Positions 7,707-15,773 of a DNA stretch of 64,000 nucleotides are shown piece after piece. A program made the position numbers and the translations under genes. Numbering within the stretch: position 1 is the stretch's first letter; each line of letters opens with the position of its first letter. Under the pieces are notes generated by a model. It did no database searches. It was not told the origin of the DNA and saw nothing but the letters and a program-made list of their open reading frames with translations. This DNA is from Mycolicibacterium lutetiense (GTDB taxonomy: Bacteria; Actinomycetota; Actinomycetes; Mycobacteriales; Mycobacteriaceae), in NCBI RefSeq assembly GCF_017876775.1, contig NZ_JAGIOP010000002.1:2728001-2792000 (forward strand), written 5' to 3'.

Positions 7707-8756
7707 TTATTCCGAGTCGTCGTACCGGCCGATGGCTGCATCCTCAGCAGCACTAATTTCGTCCGGTGTAGCTTCGTCCTCGTCCCACTGCGTCTCTCCT
7801 ATCTGTTCGAGGGGGAGTAGGTCAACGCTCAGCCGGAGACCGCAGACGGAGCATTCGAATTCCTGGGGTTCGCGGAACACTTCAACGAACGGAATTCCGG
7901 GCCTGCCGTTGTCGTCATACTCGACCTCGATCGTGCTTCGGTGGACCGAGTACTCGAGCCATCCTTCGTATTTGCAGACGGGGCATTTCTGGCGCGTCCA
8001 TGCGCCATCGTCGCCGTAGTACCCGGCGGGCGCTCGCTCTGCCCACTCAGATAGGGCGTCGTGATCCAAGCCCCGGCCCTGGAGTCTGTCCAATTCCCGA
8101 CGCGCAGCTGCCTTGAGCTGCTCCAGCATCAATCGCTTAGCTTCGGCCTGTGCTTTTAGACGTTCGTCGACTTGGGTTAGAAAGTCCTCGCCCCAGTAGG
8201 AGGTGCGATTCAGCGACGGATCGGACTCATTGATTGTCGCGATGACGTGTTCAGACAGGGCGACCATTGTGGTGAGGGCAGGTTCGAATGTCGTGAGGTC
8301 GACGCAGCCTATGTGTGTCGCAAGGTTCCGAATGTCGAAGACGACGGAGTCGCGTTCGGAGTTGTAATCGAATGGATCGCACTGCTTCAGAAGGGTCAAG
8401 CATTCGGTGGCCGATCTCGTCTTCACCTTCGCGGGGACGAGTTCGCCGACGCCGACGAACTGCAACAGATGCTTCGGCTGCCTGTCCTCGGCCAGTAGCA
8501 CAGGGCTGATGCTTGCGACTGCGGCTTTAGCAAGCAGCTCGACCGATGTACCGATTGACACAGCACGATCCAAGATAGAGAGATCATCGGATGCGCTTGC
8601 TAGTGCCCGTCGAGCGTGCAGGGACGCAACCCGAAATAGATACTTGGGTAGTTCGCTCTGCGACACAGCTCGGCCAATACCGGGCCATTGCGGCGGCGTG
8701 ACGGTCGGCATGCGGACAACGCTATTCCACTCGGTGGGTGGCCCCAACACCGACAT
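7707..8756 (-). CDS. HEPN-like protein with C-terminal zinc ribbon (hypothetical)
   Basis: This is a 349-residue protein if started at ATG 8756. In-frame TTG 8849, ATG 8837 and ATG 8711 are alternatives, none with a good ribosome site. The N-terminal 160 residues are mostly helical. They contain R-N-L-A-T-H (about 143-148), which fits the R-x4-H catalytic motif of HEPN ribonucleases, preceded by an acidic helical segment. A coiled stretch follows (about 180-230). The C-terminus has two CxxC pairs, CPVC and CSVC, about 50 residues apart, and an acidic tail. It converges with the RelA-like gene across 106 bp. A defence RNase is possible; homology is not shown. Confidence 0.55.
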   Translation of the reverse strand: MSVLGPPTEWNSVVRMPTVTPPQWPGIGRAVSQSELPKYLFRVASLHARRALASASDDLSILDRAVSIGTSVELLAKAAVASISPVLLAEDRQPKHLLQFVGVGELVPAKVKTRSATECLTLLKQCDPFDYNSERDSVVFDIRNLATHIGCVDLTTFEPALTTMVALSEHVIATINESDPSLNRTSYWGEDFLTQVDERLKAQAEAKRLMLEQLKAAARRELDRLQGRGLDHDALSEWAERAPAGYYGDDGAWTRQKCPVCKYEGWLEYSVHRSTIEVEYDDNGRPGIPFVEVFREPQEFECSVCGLRLSVDLLPLEQIGETQWDEDEATPDEISAAEDAAIGRYDDSE

Positions 8757-8951
8757 TCGCCTGGACGCGACGTTCACCGGGCGCGACCAGAACGCGGCGG
8801 GCCGAGTGTTTGCGGGTACTCCGTACTTTCCCTGCATAAACACCCGCAATCTGGCGGGAACTTACCCGCATCCACCCGTACTAGTTACTCACGTGATCCA
8901 TTGCAGTACAGCACTTCAGCGAACGGCAGTACCCTCTGACAGACCGGCCGG

Positions 8952-8994
8952 CCCCAAGCTGAACACGCGGGTTCGATTCCCGTCATCTGCTCCA
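8952..8994 (+). other. 3' fragment of a tRNA-Gly gene (candidate att site)
   Basis: CCCCAAGCTGAAC at 8952 continues into a variable region, a T-arm (CGGGTTCGATTCCCG) and an acceptor strand with encoded CCA (CATCTGCTCCA). This is the 3' half of an actinobacterial tRNA-Gly with a CCC-type anticodon loop. No matching acceptor and D-arm lies at the right distance, although a degenerate GCAG at 8904 might be a relic of one. A tRNA 3' end without its 5' half is what remains at the far end of an element integrated in a tRNA gene. This suggests the island lies to the left. Confidence 0.7.
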
Positions 8995-9084
8995 CGAACA
9001 CCCTGATAGAAGGCTTGTCAGCCGTCGAACGCCTGTTTTCATGACGCTCCTCTACCGCCGCCGTACCGCCGACCGCCCGTCGGT

Positions 9085-10488
9085 TTGCCGGAAATTACAA
9101 GCGTGTCAGTAACGCGTGGGATACTCGACACCGTGGCTGACCAGTGGGACCGGCGATTCGATGACCACCCCGTGTGGGGCGCGGTCGTCACGCTGAAGGA
9201 CCATCTGTCCAAAATCGACTTGCCATCCGATCCGCAACTCGCTGAGTCCTACAGGCGCCTGGAGCGGCTGGTTGCGACTCTCGATGCTTATCGCGAAGCC
9301 GAGAACAATAAAGACCTGTTCACGAACACAATGCTCCAGTCGGTGTACGACGCCATGGTGCAGTACGTCCTGAATATGCTTTCGCAGTATGTGCAGGATC
9401 CCGCGACCTACGCGGGATCCCTCACGTCGGCCGCCGACAACGTCGACACTGTGCATGAGCAACTCGCTAGGTGGCCCGCGCTCTCGCTGCGCGGACGCGC
9501 GGTCGCCGCAGGGCAAGCAGCGGGGCAGTACGAGGACGCCTCTAAAGAGGCACTCGCCAGGTTCAGCGTGCAGGTGGAGGAGATCGGCGAGAAGGTCACC
9601 GGTCTGCGGGCGCGCATCGACGACGAAGTCGAGCAGGTGCAGCAAGTACGTTCCGAGGCGATTCAGGAACTCCAAACAAATGTCGATACCCACCTGACGT
9701 CAGTGAAGGAACAGGTAGTTGAGATCGAGAATGCGGTCAGCGGGCATCTGAAAACCCTCGAAAACCTCACGGACAAAACAGAAGAAAGCCTCAAGGATCG
9801 GCTTGCGGAATTCGGCGAATGGTCACGGACTGAGGCGGCCGACAGCATCCGAGAGGCAATCAACGAACTCCGCGAGGATACGGCGAAGTCGGTCGCGGAG
9901 ACCAAGGCGGCCCTGGAGGAGACAAAGCGCCTCCACAACGAGACGGCCGAACTCGAGAAGCAAACCCGCAACACCGCTGAGGCTCTCGCCCAACGTGCCG
10001 TCGCCGACGATTACCAGAAGAACGCGCGCAACAAGGCTTTTGCGGGATGGGTCTGGGACGTACTCGGGTTCGTGGTAGGCGCTGTGCCGCTTGGATTCGT
10101 TCTCTATCACTTCCTAACCGTGACGGACAATACCGACAATCTCGCAGCTCTGACTGTGAGCCGGGTCGGCGTCTCCGCAGCCGCAGTCGGTGTCGCCGCG
10201 CTGTGCTTCCATCGGGGTAGCCAGAACCACAAGGAGTCGCGCATCGCGAAGCGGACAGACCTGCGCGTCCGTACTGTTCGCCCGTTCCTCGCGAATCTCG
10301 AGCCCGACGTGCGTGATGCGGTGATCGAGGGCATGGCGGACCAGCTCTATTTGCAAGGCAAGATGGAGACGCTTGGCCCGCAGGAAGGCGCGGAGGCCGA
10401 AGAGAATCTGCTAGCACGGTATTTGAAGGACCGCAGACTCCGAACAGCAATAACCGATGGCGATACCGAAGGCAAGGCCGAGACCTAA
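9085..10488 (+). CDS. Coiled-coil protein with two C-terminal membrane segments
   Basis: This predicted protein has 467 residues from TTG 9085; GTG 9103, with GGAAA 8 bases upstream, is an alternative start. Residues about 165-310 are rich in Glu, Lys, Gln and Ala with heptad-like spacing and few prolines, a long coiled coil. Two hydrophobic segments follow at about 318-345 and 353-377, then a charged cytoplasmic tail. The arrangement suggests a membrane-anchored coiled-coil sensor or scaffold. I recognise no catalytic domain. It sits between the tRNA-Gly fragment and an integrase remnant, and its stop overlaps the integrase stop by 3 bp in convergent orientation. It is probably accessory. 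Confidence 0.65.
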   Translation: MPEITSVSVTRGILDTVADQWDRRFDDHPVWGAVVTLKDHLSKIDLPSDPQLAESYRRLERLVATLDAYREAENNKDLFTNTMLQSVYDAMVQYVLNMLSQYVQDPATYAGSLTSAADNVDTVHEQLARWPALSLRGRAVAAGQAAGQYEDASKEALARFSVQVEEIGEKVTGLRARIDDEVEQVQQVRSEAIQELQTNVDTHLTSVKEQVVEIENAVSGHLKTLENLTDKTEESLKDRLAEFGEWSRTEAADSIREAINELREDTAKSVAETKAALEETKRLHNETAELEKQTRNTAEALAQRAVADDYQKNARNKAFAGWVWDVLGFVVGAVPLGFVLYHFLTVTDNTDNLAALTVSRVGVSAAAVGVAALCFHRGSQNHKESRIAKRTDLRVRTVRPFLANLEPDVRDAVIEGMADQLYLQGKMETLGPQEGAEAEENLLARYLKDRRLRTAITDGDTEGKAET

Positions 10489-10830
10489 CCTCGAAGCTGA
10501 ATCACGTTTCCTGCGTACTGCTTTGACATCGCACCTAGCGCGTCCATCGCGTCGGCGTGGTCGTCTTCGAAGAGGTGCGCATAGATCGTCAGCGTCGTGG
10601 TGACCTTGGTGTAGCCCATGAACCGCGCGATCTCCAACGGTGGAATCCCAGCCGCCACACAAACTGGCGTACGTGTGCCGTAACGAGTGGGACTTCAGCT
10701 CCGGCGAGAGCTTGGCCGTTGGTGTAGCACGTTGGCGCGGAGGACAGTTGGCCGATACACCGCCTTGTAGAAGGTCATGTGCCGCAACGGCTCCTCCCAG
10801 GTCAGCCAGCCTTGTTGCCGGCCCATTCGG
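10485..10830 (-). pseudogene. Tyrosine integrase, decayed C-terminal fragment
   Basis: Read on the minus strand in three frames, the pieces are WEEPLRHMTFYKAVYRP..LRAN, then LSPELKSHSLRHTYASL, then AGIPPLEIARFMGYTKVTTTLTIYAHLF ending at TAG 10485-10487. Together they form the catalytic domain of a mycobacterial phage-type integrase: the R-H-x-x-Y box, the GYTKVTTT segment and the nucleophile Tyr in IYAHLF. Frame changes fall near 10725 and 10672; the second looks like a 2-base loss in a GTGTG run. The N-terminal DNA-binding domain is absent or unrecognisable. It is a dead integrase beside the tRNA-Gly fragment. Confidence 0.82.
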
Positions 10831-10906
10831 TGAACTAACCCGACAGATAGCCAAACGGCGTAGCATTGTTGCTTGTCGGGGCCATAATCGGCCGGAGGTG
10901 TCGACC

Positions 10907-11155
10907 ATGTTTGACGCGACCCGCTCACTCGTCGTTGCTGGCACAGCAACATTGATGCTGGGCTTCAGCACCCCATTCGCCTATGCCGACCCGCCGGCAC
11001 CCGGCTCAGCCTGCGGCCCCGACAAGGTGATCACGTCCGTCAACACCTGTGAGCCGCTCAACTCGTCGTGCACGGGGTATGACGGCATGGTGATTGGCCG
11101 GGTGGCCGCTGACGGCCGGTGCGTGATTCCGGGACTCGACGGCACTCGGTGGTAG
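10907..11155 (+). CDS. Small secreted protein
   Basis: This protein has 82 residues from ATG 10907, with a strong ribosome site GGAGG 8 bases upstream. The N-terminal 27 residues form a Sec signal peptide with a hydrophobic core (LVVAGTATLMLGF) and an A-Y-A cleavage site before DPPAPG. The mature part is about 55 residues with four cysteines, probably two disulfides, as in many small exported mycobacterial proteins. The function is unknown. It marks the return to ordinary chromosome after the integrase remnant. Confidence 0.75.
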   Translation: MFDATRSLVVAGTATLMLGFSTPFAYADPPAPGSACGPDKVITSVNTCEPLNSSCTGYDGMVIGRVAADGRCVIPGLDGTRW

Positions 11156-11284
11156 CTGGAGAGTTCAGCTGCCAGCATCGGATATGACCGGGAATCACCG
11201 GAGGCTCGACCGATCGCCGAGCCGTCGAACCGGCACATCCTCCCATTCATTGAGAACCCTCGTTGACAATTGCCGCAGCCGTGG

Positions 11285-12424
11285 ATGACAGTGCTAGGCA
11301 TCCACCGCACGAAAGGCACGTCATTGAGCGCGAACCCGCCCGAAGGCCAGCTCAACGAACTCGGCTATTACGCCGTGACCCGCCACCCCGCGGATGTCCG
11401 AGTGGTCTTGCCCGAAGCCCGTACAGCGGACGCGCTCGGCCTGGGCTCCTGCCACATCGGTGAACGCTTCACGGTGAAGGACCCGGCGGTCCTCTCGGGC
11501 GCGGTCGCGGGCGCCAGCACCAGCCTGGGTATCGCGCCGTCGACGAACTACCACACGCGGCATCCCACGGTCACCGCGACGATCGGGTCAACGATGCACG
11601 CGCTCACCGAAGGCCGGTTCGCCATGGCGTTCGGCCGCGGGATGGCGGCGTACTGGCAGGCGATCGGTCTGCCGGTGGTGACCGAGGCCCGGATGCGTGA
11701 CTTCTTCGGCATCCTGCGCCGACTCTGGGCCGGCGAGATGATCCTCGACCACGATGGTCCGGCCGGGAAGTGGCCGTTTCTGCGCCATGCCAGCGGACTG
11801 CCCGACGGACCTCCCATCGGATTGGTGGCGGTTGGACCCAAGACCATGGAACTGGCCGGCGAGATCGCCGATTTCGTTGTGCTCCATACCTTTTTCTCCG
11901 ACGAGGCGACGACGTCATCGGTCGCGGCGGTGCGCCGGGGCGCGGAACGCGCCGGCCGGGATCCTGACAGCGTCCGCATCTGGGCGTGCCTGGCAACGGT
12001 CCCCGACGCGTTGTCGCCGGAGGATCAGATGCGTCGCGGGGTCGGGCGGCTGGCCACCTACCTGCAGGCGTACGCCGACGTGCTCGTCTCGGCCAACGGC
12101 TGGGATCCCGCGGTGTGGGAACAGATCAAGCAGACCGAACTGTTCGCCGACGCGGCCGCTGCGGGGCCGATCGACGCCAGTGCCTCATTCGAAACGCTGC
12201 AGCGCATCGCCGAGTTGATTCCCGCCGAATGGTTGGACTCGGTAGCCAAGGGGTCACCGCAGGACTGCGCGAAAACCGTTGCCCGGCAGTATGACCTGGG
12301 CACCCACTCGGTCATCATGCACGGGGCCAGCCCGCACGAAATCGCGCCCGTCGTACAGGCATACCGGGACATCCGGCCGGTGCTGCGCCGGGCTGTCGCA
12401 GCGAACCCTGGGAGGTTCGCCTGA
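11285..12424 (+). CDS. Luciferase-like F420-dependent oxidoreductase
   Basis: This 379-residue protein has the luciferase-like monooxygenase TIM-barrel pattern: a glycine-rich RFAMAFGRGM stretch near residue 120 and PIGLVAVGPKTMELAG near 185. Mycobacterial members usually bind coenzyme F420 instead of FMN and reduce or oxidise small substrates; the substrate here is unknown. I prefer ATG 11285 over the upstream frame because homology-like sequence begins at VLGIHRTKG. Its stop overlaps the start region of the TetR regulator directly downstream, suggesting a two-gene operon with its own regulator. Confidence 0.8.
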   Translation: MTVLGIHRTKGTSLSANPPEGQLNELGYYAVTRHPADVRVVLPEARTADALGLGSCHIGERFTVKDPAVLSGAVAGASTSLGIAPSTNYHTRHPTVTATIGSTMHALTEGRFAMAFGRGMAAYWQAIGLPVVTEARMRDFFGILRRLWAGEMILDHDGPAGKWPFLRHASGLPDGPPIGLVAVGPKTMELAGEIADFVVLHTFFSDEATTSSVAAVRRGAERAGRDPDSVRIWACLATVPDALSPEDQMRRGVGRLATYLQAYADVLVSANGWDPAVWEQIKQTELFADAAAAGPIDASASFETLQRIAELIPAEWLDSVAKGSPQDCAKTVARQYDLGTHSVIMHGASPHEIAPVVQAYRDIRPVLRRAVAANPGRFA

Positions 12425-13104
12425 ACAATCGCGAATCCCCGCAGGCCAACCGCGCTCGGGAGCAGTGGAACGACGCGGTCCCCCAGTCGGCCGCGGGTAC
12501 CCGGCTGAACAAGCGCGGACTGGAGACCCGGGCGCGCCTGCTCGACGTCGCGATCCGCTGCCTGGCCGACAGCGGTGGCGAGCCGGTGTCGGCCAATCGC
12601 ATCGCCAAAGACGCGGGCGTCACCTGGGGTACGGTGCAGCACCAGTTCGGCGACCTGGACGGCCTGTGGATGGCGGTGATCACCGAAATTCATTCCCGCA
12701 GTTGGTCCTCCAACGCCGAGACCCCGCCTCGCAGCGGCCCCCTGCGGGAGCGGGTGGCCACGGCCATCGACTCCGTCTGGTCCTACCTGGACACCACCGA
12801 AGGCCGGGCGCTCACGGCACTGCGCACCTCGCTGCCCGCGCGTCGTTCCGATATCGCCGCCGAATATCCGCGGACAGCAGCGGCTTTCGCTGCGCGCGAA
12901 CTCGACTGGACGCAGGGATTCGACTATCTGATGGACGGGCTGGACATCGACCCGGACCAGCTGTACCGGGTGCGGTGTCTGCTGCCCGCCGCGATCCGGG
13001 GCCTGAGCAACGAACGTCAGATCGGCTTCACCTCGGATCTCGACATCGCCCGCGCGACGTTGACCGACGCCGTGGTGGCGTTGTTGTCCCAGCCGAGGTC
13101 TTGA
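12421..13104 (+). CDS. TetR-family regulator, probable CTG start
   Basis: The helix-turn-helix of TetR type spans about residues 38-85 (LETRARLLDVAIRCL...VSANRIAKDAGVTWGTVQHQFG). ATG 12586 lies inside this domain and cannot be the true start. The frame is open back to CTG 12421, which has GGGAGG 5 bases upstream, at 12410-12415. No ATG, GTG or TTG gives a full domain with a ribosome site. With CTG the protein has 227 residues and overlaps the oxidoreductase stop by 4 bases. It likely controls that oxidoreductase. The C-terminal ligand domain gives no substrate hint. Confidence 0.75.
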   Translation: MNNRESPQANRAREQWNDAVPQSAAGTRLNKRGLETRARLLDVAIRCLADSGGEPVSANRIAKDAGVTWGTVQHQFGDLDGLWMAVITEIHSRSWSSNAETPPRSGPLRERVATAIDSVWSYLDTTEGRALTALRTSLPARRSDIAAEYPRTAAAFAARELDWTQGFDYLMDGLDIDPDQLYRVRCLLPAAIRGLSNERQIGFTSDLDIARATLTDAVVALLSQPRS

Positions 13105-13150
13105 GGCAGACCGACACCGGTGCGACGCCAGGTCGGTAGCATCCTGGGCT

Positions 13151-14011
13151 GTGTCACTGAAGGTGTGGAATGACAATCGGGCGTTGACTCCGCGGATCGT
13201 CGTATCACAACAAGACATGGCGGCACGTGGCATGCGACTCCGGTTCGTCACCGAGCAAGTCGATCAACCCACCGACTGGTGCTGCTTCGACGACTCGCGC
13301 CACCTGATCTACGTGCACCGCCAGGGAAGCCTGCAGAAGATGGAAACGGCTCTCCAGTGGGAACCATCGAGCCACGCAGTGCCGCGGGTGGGCGACATCT
13401 GGGTCGTACCGGCCGGCGAGAGGTGTGCGTCGCTGGTCCACGGTGGCGAGCCCGCGGGATTCTGCGAGATCGCCATTCCCGTGCAGACGGTTGGCGAAGA
13501 CGCTCACGTGCCACGCGTCAAGAAGCGCGATCCGTTGATCTACCAACTGTCTGAAGGTTTAGCCAAGCTCTTCGGCCGTGAGGATGCTCCGGCTCGGTTG
13601 CTCAAGGACTCTCTGGCCGAGTCGCTTCGGCTGCATATCTCCGACACCTGTGCGGTGACCCGGCCCCGCCGCACTTCGGGACGCACTGCACTGGACGCCT
13701 CAACCCGGACCATCCTTGTCGAGTACCTAGAGGACGGCCTGGATTCGGAGATCACCGTGGAGACGATGGCCGCACTTGCCGAGATGTCAGTCAGTAGATT
13801 CATCAAAGCATTTGCCGCCGCGTTCCATACCACTCCGCATCAGTATCTGCTGGGCCTGCGTATCGAACGCGCGAAGTCGCTGCTCGTGACGACATCGCGA
13901 TCCATCACCGAAATCAGTTCTGCGGTCGGCTTTTCGAAACCGAACCACTTCGCCACCGCATTCCGGTATCGGGTAGGTGTATCTCCGACCGACTACCGTC
14001 GAAACGGCTGA
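13151..14011 (+). CDS. AraC-family transcriptional regulator
   Basis: This protein has 286 residues from GTG 13151. The N-terminal half is a ligand-sensing cupin-like region of unknown specificity. The C-terminal 100 residues are the double helix-turn-helix AraC domain, with FHTTPHQYLLGLRIERAKSLL and the second-helix signature ITEISSAVGFSKPNHFATAFRYRVGVSPTDYR. The domain is strikingly similar to the short AraC-type gene at 24228, including the FHTTP-x-QYLL-x-LR string. It converges with the porin gene at a shared terminator. The target is unknown. Confidence 0.85.
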   Translation: MSLKVWNDNRALTPRIVVSQQDMAARGMRLRFVTEQVDQPTDWCCFDDSRHLIYVHRQGSLQKMETALQWEPSSHAVPRVGDIWVVPAGERCASLVHGGEPAGFCEIAIPVQTVGEDAHVPRVKKRDPLIYQLSEGLAKLFGREDAPARLLKDSLAESLRLHISDTCAVTRPRRTSGRTALDASTRTILVEYLEDGLDSEITVETMAALAEMSVSRFIKAFAAAFHTTPHQYLLGLRIERAKSLLVTTSRSITEISSAVGFSKPNHFATAFRYRVGVSPTDYRRNG

Positions 14012-14049
14012 GGCCCTACACACTTCGATCGCGGGCCGAATTGCTCGCG

Positions 14050-14086
14050 GGTGATCGACCCCCACCGACGGCGGGGGTCGATCACC
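14050..14086. terminator. Bidirectional hairpin terminator
   Basis: The arm GGTGATCGACCCCC (14050-14063) pairs perfectly with 14073-14086 over 14 bp around a 9-base loop. It lies between the convergent stops of the AraC gene (14011) and the porin-like gene (14098). There is no T-run, as is common for mycobacterial terminators. Confidence 0.75.
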
Positions 14087-14097
14087 TGGCCAGGTCG

Positions 14098-15375
14098 TCA
14101 CCCCTCGCTGTGGCTCTTTGAATCGCCGGAGGTCCTTGCGCGAGAGCCGTTAGCGGACTTGCGCTTTGCGCCTGGGCCCGCGGCAGTCTTCCTGAGGTCG
14201 ACCCTGAGCTTCTTGACCGTGGATTTGATGCCGTCGCTGACCCCCTTGTGTAGGTTCGTCCGCTCGGTGTGCGCAACGCCGGATTCGACCTTGCCGCGGC
14301 GTACAACCGGACTTTCACGCACCAATGATGGTTCGGTGCTGGTGATCTCGGTCGCAGCCTGCGCTGATTTCAGGTCGGCTTTTTCTCTGGGCGAGCTGAC
14401 GTCCAGTGCCAGCGTCTTGGCTGCGGCCGACGGCAACGACGCGACATCGGCAGCGGTGGGGGCAGGGGCAGGGGCAGGGGCAGGCGGAGTAATCGCGTCC
14501 GCAATCGCCTGAGGAATGTGCACCAGCAGGGCGCTGCCAAGGCCCCACCCGCTGGAGGTGGCGGGGGTGAACGTCAAGAGGCCCCCGATCCTCTTGCCGA
14601 ACCGGTTGACCTTTCCATTGACGACCACATCGGTGAGATCGGCGGGCGCGTTGACGATCGCGCTGAGTGCAGCCACCGGGTCACCGGCTTCGCCGGCATC
14701 AACGACTGCTTGCGCCGACTCGGCCAACTGCTGGACCGCCATCTGCACGGTGGCCAACAGGCCGAAGCCGGTCCGTCCGACGAGTCCGGTATCGAACATT
14801 GATTTCTGGACGATCGTGTTGAGTGCGGCTGTCACGTTTGCCGAAATCTGGTAGGGCAGTGAAAGAAGGTCGAGCATCGTGAAGAGGGTGGTCGCCAGCC
14901 CACTGAGGGCACTGGCGAACTCAGTCTGGGCTCCGACAATGTCGCCCTGCGAGAGGCGCTCGATGATCACCGGAAGCGATGCCGGCAGAGTGGTGCCGAT
15001 TCCGGTCCCTTGCTCCGACGTCAACCACTGCACCAGTCCGGTGGAGGTCCTCGTCAATGAGGTACCGATGGTGCTCGCGTACGCGGTTTGATTGGCGATG
15101 ATCTGCCGCAGCACCGGCATCGGGTCGGCCGCTGCCTTGTCGACGAGCGTCGACAGGCTGGCGTTCGTCGTTCCGAGCACATCTGCCCATCGGGTGATGG
15201 GGTTGACGAACGATCCAGCGGAGGCAGTCAACTCGACGCCGGCGGTGGATGAGTACACCGCCGGGACCCTCATGTCAGACGGCGCGGGGGGCGGGCCTAC
15301 GAGGCTGAGCGCGATGGCGCCGGCAGTGGCCAGGGCTGCGCCGGTCTTCGCGTAGGGCTGCAGGGCGGTGCGCAA
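14098..15375 (-). CDS. GjpA-like outer-membrane porin-type secreted protein
   Basis: This protein has 425 residues. A signal peptide (MRTALQPYAKTGAALATAGAIALSLVGPPPAP) leads into VPAVYSSTAGVELT, the start seen in mycobacterial proteins annotated as outer-membrane porin GjpA or as large exported hypotheticals. The body is Ala/Leu/Thr-rich and helical, with no transmembrane helices. A Pro-Ala repeat (about residues 290-300) precedes a highly charged Lys/Arg/Ser-rich tail of about 90 residues. The function in cell-envelope transport is inferred from the family label. A KstR-like palindrome lies about 90 bp upstream. Confidence 0.6.
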   Translation of the reverse strand: MRTALQPYAKTGAALATAGAIALSLVGPPPAPSDMRVPAVYSSTAGVELTASAGSFVNPITRWADVLGTTNASLSTLVDKAAADPMPVLRQIIANQTAYASTIGTSLTRTSTGLVQWLTSEQGTGIGTTLPASLPVIIERLSQGDIVGAQTEFASALSGLATTLFTMLDLLSLPYQISANVTAALNTIVQKSMFDTGLVGRTGFGLLATVQMAVQQLAESAQAVVDAGEAGDPVAALSAIVNAPADLTDVVVNGKVNRFGKRIGGLLTFTPATSSGWGLGSALLVHIPQAIADAITPPAPAPAPAPTAADVASLPSAAAKTLALDVSSPREKADLKSAQAATEITSTEPSLVRESPVVRRGKVESGVAHTERTNLHKGVSDGIKSTVKKLRVDLRKTAAGPGAKRKSANGSRARTSGDSKSHSEG

Positions 15376-15773
15376 GATGATTTCTCCTCTGAATCGACGC
15401 CGGCCATGCCGACCGGCGGTGTCGAACGATATGTGTGAGGAGACTGAGAAAACCGGAAAATGTGTAACACGTTCTAGAAATTGGGAATGGAGCGAGCAGG
15501 TGACACCGTCACAATAGTTGCCACAGTGGTATGACAGGCAGTTTCGCCATCGAACTCCGCGCTCCGCTCACGATGGTCGTGGCGCGCCAATATCTGCAGC
15601 CCAGTCCAGATAATCCCCGTGCAGCTCCGTAAGGCTCTACATCGCCGTCCTGTTGCCGAGGTGCAGCTCAGGTGTTTGCCAGATGGCACGCTCGCGGCCC
15701 ACGACAATTATTCGTACGTGTTACAGAATGCGTACGCGGTTCGCGCCTCGACTCCCACTCCGGGTGAGATCAA
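15376..15773. other. Intergenic region upstream of the porin-like gene
   Basis: This 398-bp stretch lies between the divergent-facing porin gene start and the end of the rhomboid-like gene. It includes GGAGAA 7-12 bases before the porin ATG (15376-15387 region) and one candidate KstR box (15463-15476). Two fairly AT-rich patches could hold the promoter. I see no convincing gene; the short frames here lack ribosome sites. Confidence 0.4.
15463..15476. promoter_or_regulatory. Candidate KstR operator
   Basis: TGTAACACGTTCTA, or TAGAACGTGTTACA on the other strand, fits the published KstR pattern TnnAACnnGTTnnA, which controls cholesterol genes in mycobacteria. It sits 88 bp upstream of the porin-like gene start. 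A single short match can occur by chance. Confidence 0.4.

Noticed and set aside
8904..8994. A complete tRNA gene ending at 8994
   Set aside because: From GCAG at 8904 the length is about 90 bases and the D-arm and anticodon arm do not pair properly; only the 3' half is a good match.
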